Positions 7,257 through 15,003 of a stretch of 22,596 bases of DNA are shown here, piece by piece; position 1 is the stretch's first letter, and every line of letters begins with the position of its first letter. Source of the stretch: Coemansia sp. RSA 922 (Eukaryota; Kickxellomycota; Kickxellomycetes; Kickxellales; Kickxellaceae). The stretch lies in NCBI GenBank assembly GCA_027577415.1, contig JANBQS010000287.1:1-22596 (forward strand), written 5' to 3'. Position numbers and translations under genes: made by a program. The notes below the pieces were generated by a model that was given only the letters and a program-made list of their open reading frames with translations, had not been told where the DNA came from and made no database searches.

Positions 7257-7435
7257 AATGACAGCTAGCTCTTGTTTTATGATTACTTCAGCACTAGGGC
7301 CAGAGGTGGCAGTTAGTGCATTCTAGATGATATTAGGGTGTAGTTTACACTTTTACATTTTTATAAAAATGCAAGCAAACATTCCACACTCCAACTACAG
7401 TATGCATTCTACACGCTTATTTTTCACTGACTACT
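7257..7435 (+). repeat. 3' flank duplicated between genes B and C (copy 2)
   Basis: This is the partner of 5990-6163. It starts four bases after the gene C stop codon and includes CTAGCTCTTG and CTACAGTATGCATTCTACAC. It probably contains the 3' end signals of gene C. Confidence 0.6.
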
Positions 7436-7694
7436 GACAGCCTAAGGAGACCAAGGCCGCCTACTAGAATAGAGTTGTATTTTGAATGTAATTGACAAGT
7501 AGTGAAGGTGATTCTTTCTTTACTAGTGGGCGTCCTTCTCTCTTCTCTGAGTTTGAGAAATTGTAGTAGCCAATGGCCATCGGTCCATAATAGGTCTTTA
7601 CGAGGGAAAGCTGTTTGGTTTCTAAATTCATGTTCGGGTTTCTATTTTTATTATTATATAACAATACACATCAATTCGCTCTAATAATTACCAA
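7436..7694 (+). promoter_or_regulatory. Leader and promoter region of the HD-phosphohydrolase gene
   Basis: This is an AT-rich spacer with no coding signal. The stretch ATTATTATATAACAATACAC around 7649-7668 is the best TATA-like sequence but lies only ~35 bp from the ATG. The sequence directly before the start (AATTACCAAATG) is also preserved at the decayed copy at 3872. Confidence 0.4.
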
Positions 7695-8492
7695 ATGTCT
7701 GATAAAATTGTCCATAGTACCGAAGGGTTTGTGCGTGAGTATATGAGCAAATACGATTGCTCGCACGATTGGCAGCACGTCCAGCGCGTTGTAAGGCAGG
7801 CATTGGCACTAGCGAAATCCGAGGCGCAACATAGACCCCTTGATATGCTCGTTGTTCACCTTGCAGCACTTTTGCACGATGTCGACGACGCCAAATACAG
7901 GCAAAAGGGCGAGCCTGCGTTTTCGAGCAAAAAGTTCTTGCAAGATGCGGGTTTGGATTGTGAACGCGCAGAGCTTGTTTGTCGAGTCGTCGATGCCGTT
8001 TCGTTTAGAAAGGAACTACTGGCCAATGAACAAGACAAGAATGGTACAAGTGATCCGGATGAGCGACAGTGGCGACAAGGGTGTCCCGAATTGGCTTGTG
8101 TTCAGGATGCCGACCGTTTGGACGCTATTGGCGCCTTTGGCGTACTCCGCTGTGCTGCATTTTCTGGCGCGCGTAATCGCACACTACACGACCCTTGTGA
8201 CAGTGTGATTCAAGATATTTCTTACGAGCAGTATGTGGCGCAGAGTGGTGGCACTTCGGGAACAGCTGTTGCTCACTTCCATGGTAAGAATGCACTGCTA
8301 TGCTGTCTGCGTATCTGTTGCCTGTACTAATCTTGTTCATTTTTGCCTATGTTGGCTCTCTGGTTAGAAAAACTTTTAAAGTTGGCCTCGATGATGAAGA
8401 CCGAGCGCGGACGGCAAGAGGCGCAGAGGCGGCACGATTATCTCATCGGGTTTCTGCAACAGATTGATGAGGAGTTTAACTTTGCGGGGTAG
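7695..8492 (+). CDS. HD-domain metal-dependent phosphohydrolase (two exons)
   Basis: Joined exons 7695-8283 and 8368-8492 encode 237 residues; the unspliced frame would run into a stop at 8330. This is an HD-superfamily hydrolase of the small bacterial-like YpgQ/YedJ type. Metal-ligand motifs are HDWQHV (His24, His28), LLHDVDD (His61-Asp62) and QDADRLDAIGA (Asp138/Asp140). After AHFHE the second exon supplies KLLKLASMMKTERGRQEA and ends GFLQQIDEEFNFAG, matching the usual C-terminal helices of the family. Family members have been linked to nucleotide or nucleoside-phosphate hydrolysis; the substrate here is unknown. Decayed partial copies of related genes lie at 3872-3956 (5' end) and 9533-9583 (3' end). 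Confidence 0.85.
8284..8367 (+). other. Spliceosomal intron of the HD gene (84 bp)
   Basis: The donor is GTAAGA at 8284, directly after codon position 1 of the Glu in HFHE. The acceptor is GGTTAG ending at 8367. A CTAAT branch-like site (TGTACTAATCTT) lies ~40 bp before the acceptor. Splicing restores the expected HFHEKLLKL family sequence and a stop at 8490-8492. It is the only intron I can support in the window. Confidence 0.85.
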
Positions 8493-8652
8493 TTGGCTAG
8501 CTCATTTATAAATTCCCGTTTCAAACGTCGTAATTGCCAGCAATGCCTGAATGTCCCAGCAGTCCGCAGAAATAGCGATGCTGCCCCCCCTCGCCAACGC
8601 TCATCATGCTGAAGAAAAAATAAAATAAAGAGATGATCTGAGACAAAAAAAA

Positions 8653-9402
8653 TTCAACTTCCTCCCCATCTTGTCCAAGCCTGGTGAGCCTATTGTACTC
8701 GGCGAGCCTGGCGAACCCAACAAGCCGCGCAAGCAGGGCGATCCTCCGCGCCTACGATTGGACCCGATTCTTCTTGTGGGCAACTACTCGGCGTCGATGG
8801 TCAAGTATCAGGAGCCCATCCGCGGCAAGAGCTGGCGGGCGTTGTAAAAGAAGTACGGCTTCAAGGTCTTTCTCATCAATGAGTTCCGGACGTCCAGCGT
8901 CTGTCCAGCGTGCAACTCTCGTCTGGAGAAGTTCTTGCCCGTCAAAGACCCACGCCGAAAGAACGACCCAAGCGCTCGAGAGGTACTTTGCCACGGTCTA
9001 CTAAGGTGCCAAAACCAAAAATGTATGTGGACTGTGCCAAAGTACGATGGAACTACTAAGAGACGGCGGTTCAACCGCAACAGAGTGGCTGTTATCAACT
9101 TCCGACGGATCGTTGTTAGCCTGCGAGATACCGGTGATATTCCAGACATCTTTAAGCCGCCGACTCCTCTGCCTGATACTCGCAAAAAGTCAAACGCTGA
9201 CAAGAGTGAGCTGGGCGAACCAGGCACTACTACGGCGGCAAAGGGGACTGTCTCTAACAAGCCCTGCTCTACTGCCAAGCGCTCTCGCAAACAACCAGTC
9301 ACTGCTCCGTCCAAGGCGCTTGACTCCTATCTCAAGGGAGAGCCGGCTACCAATAAGCAGCAACAGTCATCGCTGCCACCGTCGCCACAGCCCAAGCACT
9401 AA
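8653..9402 (+). pseudogene. Fanzor (eukaryotic TnpB-like nuclease) relic, C-terminal half
   Basis: The plus-strand frame carries the C-terminal hallmarks of Fanzor/TnpB (OrfB) proteins. In order these are: LLVGNYSASMVKY and RGKSWR; NEFRTSSVCPAC with Glu (8881) and the zinc-ribbon Cys codons at 8902 and 8911; CHGLLRCQNQKC with the second Cys pair at 9007 and 9022; and FNRNRVAVINFRRI, the RuvC-III region. A low-complexity Ser/Lys/Pro tail ends at TAA 9400-9402. It is broken. There is an in-frame TAA at 8845-8847, no ATG in that frame until 9025, the N-terminal half (RuvC-I and the guide-binding part) is missing, and the RuvC-III Asp of the NRD motif is Asn (codon 9079-9081). It is a dead mobile-element-associated gene; the family call is by motif reading. 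Confidence 0.75.
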
Positions 9403-9532
9403 TATAAAGGTACCTCTTGGGCCTCCATCGTCGCCACAAATTACCCGAGGCTTTATCGAGTCTCACTCATAATGAAAGTACGACCCCTGTGCCCTTAGCA
9501 AAAGGATGTAGTTCTTTTATTTAGGCTTTGTC

Positions 9533-9583
9533 GAAATCACCGGGTTTCTAAAGCAGATTGAGGACGAGCTTAACTTTGCGGGG
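9533..9583 (+). pseudogene. Decayed 3' end of a second HD-phosphohydrolase gene
   Basis: The frame reads EITGFLKQIEDELNFAG, against DYLIGFLQQIDEEFNFAG at the end of the intact HD gene. At the DNA level 9540-9583 matches 8446-8489 at 37 of 44 positions. Amino-acid changes are conservative (Q to K, D to E, E to D, F to L), so the copy diverged as a gene before decaying. The stop codon is lost and nothing upstream matches the rest of the gene. The Fanzor relic lies between the two 3' ends. Confidence 0.7.
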
Positions 9584-10041
9584 AAAATTGATCTTACCGC
9601 TTCTAGACCACGTTTTTTTGTTGATCAACTTGTGGCTTGATTTTTATTATTTGCTGAGTGCTTTGGATTGACTCGCCTCTCTCTCTGCCTTTTTTCTTCC
9701 TCCTCTCTCTTATTTTTTCAAAACTTTTTTTCGTGAGGATATCAGATTACCCATCCTCTTGTGTTTCCGCATTTTGTCCACAACTTACCTCGCGTGCGAC
9801 TTGTTGGTGCACGTGTATCGGTCTCTTAGGCACAAGGGTGGACTCGGAGCATCTTGAGGTGGTGGACAGGAATACATAATAGCGGTTTCTTGATGTTTTC
9901 TTTATTCGCCTTCCCGCTCTGACTCACCTTTTCCCTCTTTTTTCCCCCCCTTATCTCCTTACGCGCGCACTATATATATATTTTTTATTTCCTGAACACT
10001 GTCCGAGCTTTATCTAGTATTTCCCAGTTTGTAATCCTCAT
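9584..10041 (+). promoter_or_regulatory. Promoter and leader of the TOK channel gene
   Basis: No coding region is supported. The stretch is strongly pyrimidine-rich (TCTCTCTCTGCC, TTTTTTCCCCCCCTTATC). It has a TATA-like ACTATATATATATTTTT at 9969-9985, about 65 bp before the ATG at 10042. The long CT-rich tract resembles fungal constitutive promoters. Confidence 0.5.
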
Positions 10042-13000
10042 ATGCAGGACCCGCGGGAACCAGACTTTAGTTCTAGCCGAGATCTCGAGCGAAACGCATC
10101 AGGCTCCAGCAACGCCGATCAGAGCGCTACAGAAGATAGTGAGGAGCACGAATACGACGGCGACGAAAATGAGGGCAGTAGCGATGATACTGGCAGCGAC
10201 AGTCAAGACGCCTCTGACGAGGGCGACACCGACGAAGATGACGGTAGCCCTGAAGAGGCATGGAATCCAGTAGTAACCTTTGCAGAGTCGCGTACTACCA
10301 ATTCGCCCTCCAGACTTGCTGGCGTTACTAGCGTCGCCGATAGACTCAATCGCTCGCCCTCGATATCCAGCCAACATGGGCATAGCCACCACCATCGAAG
10401 AGCACGACCCCTACGCATGCAACTTGGCCAACCACATACTACTAGATCGAATCCAGCGCTGGAGAGGCTAAGGCTGGACCTTCAAAACACATTAGAGTCG
10501 GTGCCAGGACCGCCACCACCTAATACTCATAGCGGCGCTATACCCGAGGCAGCGCGAAGTCGGGAGGCAAGCGGGTCGTTTAGCCCTAGAAGTGGCTCGC
10601 TTCAGCCCGACGAACTAGCTATGCCGCCGCTAAGCAATATCGCCGCTCACTGGAGGGCGACTGCCAGCAACTATGACACCGCGCACCCCGCTGACTCTCA
10701 CGATCGCCGACACACAAACCCGCGCTGGGATTATGAGTCTAGTGACGATGAGTCGACGCAGGCGATATCTCGTCTGGCGGGCGTCGACATGTCGGTCATT
10801 GACACTGGTCGGCCTCTTCGTGGGCGCACAATGTCAGCACACGCTCCGCTGGATCAGTTGAGCGCATCACCCGACGACGTATTTGGGTCTACTGACCGTA
10901 TTCATCACTTGCCTCGAGTAGCTACCATGACATCAGCGAAGGAAAAGAACGGTGGCGATATGGAGACGGGGCTTGACGACCTACCGCCAATGCGACTTGG
11001 ACGAGAAATAACAAACGACCTGCGTAACATTCAGTTGACATTTAGCAATCAGCCGCCAGCGAGAGAACATTCAGCCAACCCACTCAAACATCTCATTCGG
11101 TCACGCCACAACTTTCGCGCCCTGGTCACGTATGGAGGGTACCTGTTTCCCATCAACATTTTGCTCAACGTCATCTTGCTTGGTCGCGGCTGGCTAGAGT
11201 TTGGCGTGCCCGACGAAAATGGCAAAAGGCCCACAGTAGACAACCCCATGGGCTACTTGGTGACCTCGGTCATTTCGCTGGCCCTAATTGTATGCAGTGG
11301 CGTCTGCTTTATTCTACGCTGCGTCGAGTTTGACGTGGTCATCACTACGATGACGTCGATTGTAGCCAACTTTGTCAACGCCGTGCTTATCTTGGCTATT
11401 GCCATTATGTACATGAAGATCGAAAGGCCCAAGCACCCGGAGGCTCGCCTGACTGGCGAGTACTATTGCTCGTATGCTGGCGCGATGGTAGCGCTGATAA
11501 ACGCGCTATTGCTACTACTCGACGTCTTGATCACGCCTGGCTTTCGATACCGCGGTTCGGGCATGTCTCGCCAGCAGCGGCTCTTGCAGTTCAACATTAT
11601 CATCGTAGTCGTGTGGATCGGCATTGGCGGCTACGCGTGGTCCAAAATCGAGAACTGGGACACTATTTCGTCGGTGATGTTCTGTATGGTCAGCATCACT
11701 ACTATCGGCTTTGGCAACAAGTCTCCGACAAAAACGTACTCGAGGGTCCTACAGTTGTTCTACGGCCCACTGGGAATCCTCATGTTTGGTCTTATGCTGC
11801 TGCATACGCGTAATGTCATTATCCAGATTACAAAGTCCAAGTTTAGTCAGGCTAAGCGCGGACTGGAGGCAAGGCGAAAGCGGATCGAGCAAGATGCCAC
11901 GATTAGCCATGTCAAGCGGCGGTTGGCGGCTCGTCCAGAGCAGCGTAGCTGGCATAGCGTTGTCACCGAGTTTCTGAGTCGTGTGTTTCTGCCTCATGAG
12001 CGCCGGGCGCGTATCGGGATTCCACACTGGCTACGCAAGAAGCTCGAAGAAGAGGATGATGAGAAGGACGAGAGCCAGACCCGCCACTCGGACAATGAAC
12101 CGAGTGACCGTCGCCACAGCAAGCTGCCCGACCGGCATAGCGGACTTGAGGAAGGCGGTGGAGGCAGCAGGCAGTCTGTTGCGTTACCAGACATGTCGGC
12201 GGACGATACCAGGCACACCGACATGGTCGTTGGCGATAATGCTGGTGTACACAGCAGCCGTGCCCACCAGGCGCCGTTCCCTATGGCGCGCTCTTACACG
12301 ACAGCGTCGCGCTTATCGCAGATACGCGAAGCTATCTCCAGGCCTGGCCTGATGGGACGCATCCGCCGGCGAGTTGGTACAGATGGACGGAGACGTGCTA
12401 GCGACGACAAGGGCTCAGATGGCGACCTAAACATTGGCAGCGATGAAGAGGACGACGACAACGTTCAGGGCACAGGTGGCGTGCTCGAAGTACAGGCCAG
12501 CAGAGGTAGCCGCAAGACAAGCAGGCAGATCAATAGGGAGGCGTCGAGGGCCTCTGGCGTAAGCTCAAAATCCGGTGGTCGCGGCAAACTCAAAGGCAAG
12601 GGCAAGAAACGCGGTGGTATTCGCGACATTACCAAGCAGCTCTGGGTCGCCCTGTTCATAAACATCTGCTTTTGGCTGGCCAGCGCAGCCATATTCTATG
12701 CGTTTGAGCGAAAGCACTGGACCTACTTTGACGCGATGTACTTTTGCTATGTGGCATTCACGACTATTGGCTACGGAGACGTCGTACCAACGACTACCGA
12801 AGGCGAACTTGCCTTTATCTGCCTCTGCTTTGTTGCTGTGGGTTTGGAGACGTTCCTGGTCGTTTCGGCCGTCTCTTATTTCTCGGATCTGCTGGGCCGG
12901 CTCATGCGGCGTACCAAGGTGCAGGGCCGAATTGAAAAGCGCCGTCGGAGCCTGGTCGCTTACGAGATCCGCCGCCATATCAAGCACCCCAACTACAATC

Positions 13001-13377
13001 CATTCAGTCAGGGCGAGGACGACCGCTTGATGCAAGAGGGCATCACTAGTCTTAAGCGAGCGGTGACTAATGTGGGCAAGTTCTTCCGTGGCCAAAAGTC
13101 GCTCAAGAGCGTCTTTAAGCGCCGCCGCGCAGATGACCAGCAACGGCAGCGCGACGAGACGCTAACGGAGGTGTTTGTTCGACAGGCTACTGGCATGGGC
13201 GGATTCAGAGCTGCTGAGTGGCAGCCGCCCTCGCCACATGCCTCGCTGGCTAGCGCTGTATCGCTACCTAGCGTGCTTGGCGAGCTGCCGCCAGTGGTTA
13301 ACGTTCAAGTGCGAGATAGTCTTCCGCCAGAGTTGGCCGGCGGCTCGAGTGGCACACTTCCTCCCCACACTTCATAG
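10042..13377 (+). CDS. TOK1: TOK-type two-pore outward-rectifying K+ channel
   Basis: The product is 1111 residues, a plasma-membrane potassium channel with the fungal TOK layout of eight membrane segments and two pore loops. The N-terminus (1-350) is cytosolic, disordered and at first very acidic. Membrane segments by hydrophobicity are about 361-381, 405-427, 432-458, 475-497 and 515-534. Pore loop 1 carries TTIGFGN (GFGN at 556-559), followed by segment 569-593. After a ~270-residue charged linker come segment 867-888, pore loop 2 with TTIGYGD (910-913), and the last segment 923-947. The C-terminal ~160 residues are basic then Ser/Pro-rich. TOK channels release K+ on depolarisation and set membrane potential. 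Filter 1 ends in Asn and not the usual Asp. The linker and N-terminus are longer than in the yeast protein. It is convergent with the DUF3605 gene, with 60 bp between stops. Confidence 0.92.
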   Translation: MQDPREPDFSSSRDLERNASGSSNADQSATEDSEEHEYDGDENEGSSDDTGSDSQDASDEGDTDEDDGSPEEAWNPVVTFAESRTTNSPSRLAGVTSVADRLNRSPSISSQHGHSHHHRRARPLRMQLGQPHTTRSNPALERLRLDLQNTLESVPGPPPPNTHSGAIPEAARSREASGSFSPRSGSLQPDELAMPPLSNIAAHWRATASNYDTAHPADSHDRRHTNPRWDYESSDDESTQAISRLAGVDMSVIDTGRPLRGRTMSAHAPLDQLSASPDDVFGSTDRIHHLPRVATMTSAKEKNGGDMETGLDDLPPMRLGREITNDLRNIQLTFSNQPPAREHSANPLKHLIRSRHNFRALVTYGGYLFPINILLNVILLGRGWLEFGVPDENGKRPTVDNPMGYLVTSVISLALIVCSGVCFILRCVEFDVVITTMTSIVANFVNAVLILAIAIMYMKIERPKHPEARLTGEYYCSYAGAMVALINALLLLLDVLITPGFRYRGSGMSRQQRLLQFNIIIVVVWIGIGGYAWSKIENWDTISSVMFCMVSITTIGFGNKSPTKTYSRVLQLFYGPLGILMFGLMLLHTRNVIIQITKSKFSQAKRGLEARRKRIEQDATISHVKRRLAARPEQRSWHSVVTEFLSRVFLPHERRARIGIPHWLRKKLEEEDDEKDESQTRHSDNEPSDRRHSKLPDRHSGLEEGGGGSRQSVALPDMSADDTRHTDMVVGDNAGVHSSRAHQAPFPMARSYTTASRLSQIREAISRPGLMGRIRRRVGTDGRRRASDDKGSDGDLNIGSDEEDDDNVQGTGGVLEVQASRGSRKTSRQINREASRASGVSSKSGGRGKLKGKGKKRGGIRDITKQLWVALFINICFWLASAAIFYAFERKHWTYFDAMYFCYVAFTTIGYGDVVPTTTEGELAFICLCFVAVGLETFLVVSAVSYFSDLLGRLMRRTKVQGRIEKRRRSLVAYEIRRHIKHPNYNPFSQGEDDRLMQEGITSLKRAVTNVGKFFRGQKSLKSVFKRRRADDQQRQRDETLTEVFVRQATGMGGFRAAEWQPPSPHASLASAVSLPSVLGELPPVVNVQVRDSLPPELAGGSSGTLPPHTS

Positions 13378-13437
13378 CTAGAATATGTTTGTATGCGCTA
13401 TAATTGAATCGATTGTGTCATCAAAGTAGAGGGGGGC

Positions 13438-13980
13438 TTACAGCGTCTTTACGATGAGGTGTCCGTGAGCAGCATCGGGTATGCTCTGCAAATGCGGTGG
13501 GTTTACAAACCATGTCCACTCGTACTTACCCTCGCCAATGAGCTCGCCGAGGTAAGCAACGATCATCTGCTTAATAAACGGATCCGGCACAGTGCCTCCG
13601 GTCAACTTTTGCTTCGACCACACGATAAAGTGAGACATGTCGGCCTCCAGCGCATACGGAAAGTCGTTGGGAATGATCAGATACACTCTGCTGCTATCAG
13701 CCATGAACAATGCCAGCTTGGTCTGCAGAACATAGGCAGCTACCGAGCCGTACTCTTGGCGCAGCTGGTCCATATACTCGCCGTAAATGCGCTCTTTCTC
13801 GGCAGTACGACCCAGCAAGTCTAGACGCTCGGCTGCGACGATTAGTCTGACTTCGTCCCAAGTGAACTCACGCTCTACGCCGAGTCTTCCTGGAGCCTTC
13901 ATGTTCTGCAGCTCCTTCGGGAGTGTCTGTGCCACGGCCGAAACCGAGGCGGTCTGCACGACTGCTTCAACAGATGGCAT
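13438..13980 (-). CDS. DUF3605 family protein
   Basis: The product is 180 residues. I use the ATG at 13978-13980 because the frame's extra two residues upstream start at a TTG. The sequence fits the fungal DUF3605 family: WDEVRLIVAAERLDLLGRT, then YGEYMDQLRQEYGSVAAYVL, NDFPYALEADMSHFIVWSK, and the C-terminal WTWFVNPPHLQSIPDAAHGH close. The conserved blocks NDxPY, a hydrophobic H..VW strand, and W..NP..LQS..HxH are in the family order and cover nearly the whole protein. No enzyme activity is known for the family, so no function is claimed. The pattern of conserved His, Asp and Trp may hint at a catalytic or binding site. It diverges from the trehalase-like gene across a 1-kb spacer. Confidence 0.82.
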   Translation of the reverse strand: MPSVEAVVQTASVSAVAQTLPKELQNMKAPGRLGVEREFTWDEVRLIVAAERLDLLGRTAEKERIYGEYMDQLRQEYGSVAAYVLQTKLALFMADSSRVYLIIPNDFPYALEADMSHFIVWSKQKLTGGTVPDPFIKQMIVAYLGELIGEGKYEWTWFVNPPHLQSIPDAAHGHLIVKTL

Positions 13981-15003
13981 GTGCAAATGACTAGTGTACT
14001 AGCTGTGCCGAAAAAAAAAAAATAATGTTAGAAAACTTCTAAGAGTGCAAAAAAAAAAAAAAAGTTCCTGGTTTTCATTCTTGTGGTCTGTTGTGACGAA
14101 TCCCAACGACTTGGGCGTTTCCGATTTACTTTGGTTGTCCGATTGGATCGGTGGCTGATTTCAGGGATCAGAGCTACAAGTGGCCGAAGCACGGAATGTA
14201 TGGCGTTCTCCGGGCAGCTGAGTACACACACTGACATACCTGCACTATATCTTGGAACAATGGACGAGACATTCCCCCCTCATCTAAGCCCGTGCCGTTG
14301 ACATTTCTAATGGGCGAGGTGGGGGGGTGGTCTATTTAAAGAACTATCAAGACGTCTGGTGATGTGTATCCACATGTGTACTTATTGTCCATGTACTAGT
14401 TTTGTCCATATCGGCCAATTATAACAAGTATTGTATCTCTTGGCAGAGCAATTGCAGCTTGCGGCCTGAATGATGTTCTCTAACTAATCTTTCTCGCTGC
14501 GGTACCGACAACTTTGTAAATACAATGCTCTCAATACATTGTTCCTACACGCACAGACATACAAGTGTACGCTCTCGCATTTACTGAGCCTGTGAACAGA
14601 ACATGTGTGGTGGGGGCAAAAAGAGCACACATCCATGCACATTGGAAGAGCGCATGATATGCACTTTGTTTGTCTTTTCACCCCTGTCAGCGACCTTCCC
14701 ATGAAGAGGCCCGGCTTATTCAACTTGCATGGCAACCTGTGCGATCCAAATTTAGCTGTCACCGCAGTGAGGCTCTTCCAGAATAACAAAAAAATAAATA
14801 TTTATCAAGGGACGGGCACCCGCACAATACCACATTGCCGTGTGAGATTTTTTTTTTGCTCTGCACTCCTTCCCTCTCTTATTTCTCTCCAGCCATTTAT
14901 TCATACTTCACTCTAGTATCTCTACGGCGGGCAAAAGCACTGCGTCTCACGCCATACGGTATACCTATATCTTGTATAGTTACTTTTTTGCGTCGCACCG
15001 ACG
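13981..15003. promoter_or_regulatory. 1-kb divergent intergenic region between DUF3605 and trehalase-like genes
   Basis: This must hold promoters for both flanking divergent genes. Seen in it: A-tracts at 14010-14021 and 14050-14063, a C6/G7 hairpin-like stretch (14274-14327), a TATA-like TATTTAAAG at 14333-14341, and a pyrimidine-rich stretch plus T-tract at 14848-14890 before the trehalase-like gene. Small open frames inside (for example 14605-14916) have no domain-like sequence. I see no RNA gene with confidence. Confidence 0.45.
14274..14327. repeat. Imperfect inverted repeat (C6..GCCC / GGGC..G7)
   Basis: CCCCCC (14274-14279) and GCCC (14288-14291) can pair with GGGC (14312-14315) and GGGGGGG (14321-14327), separated by a 20-base loop and an internal bulge. 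A TATA-like element follows within ten bases. It could be a structured transcript end or a regulatory site, or a chance product of homopolymer tracts. Confidence 0.4.

Noticed and set aside
7695..8330. The HD gene ending at the unspliced stop (8328-8330)
   Set aside because: The unspliced end is a Cys/Leu-rich tail foreign to the family, whereas removing the GTAAGA..TTAG intron gives the expected HFHEKLLKL continuation and a family-like C-terminus.
8848..9402. The Fanzor segment as an intact, active nuclease gene
   Set aside because: It lacks the N-terminal half and a usable ATG before 9025, has an in-frame stop at 8845, and carries Asn in place of the RuvC-III Asp.
12565..13143. A 192-codon minus-strand open frame inside the TOK channel gene
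   Set aside because: It is antisense to the second pore domain and C-terminus of a clear TOK channel and shows no domain or start context of its own.
14605..14916. Open frames in the 1-kb divergent spacer (also 14083-14301 and 14484-14789 minus)
   Set aside because: They are short, lack recognisable motifs, sit in a region that must contain two promoters, and have His/Cys-rich compositions typical of noncoding DNA.
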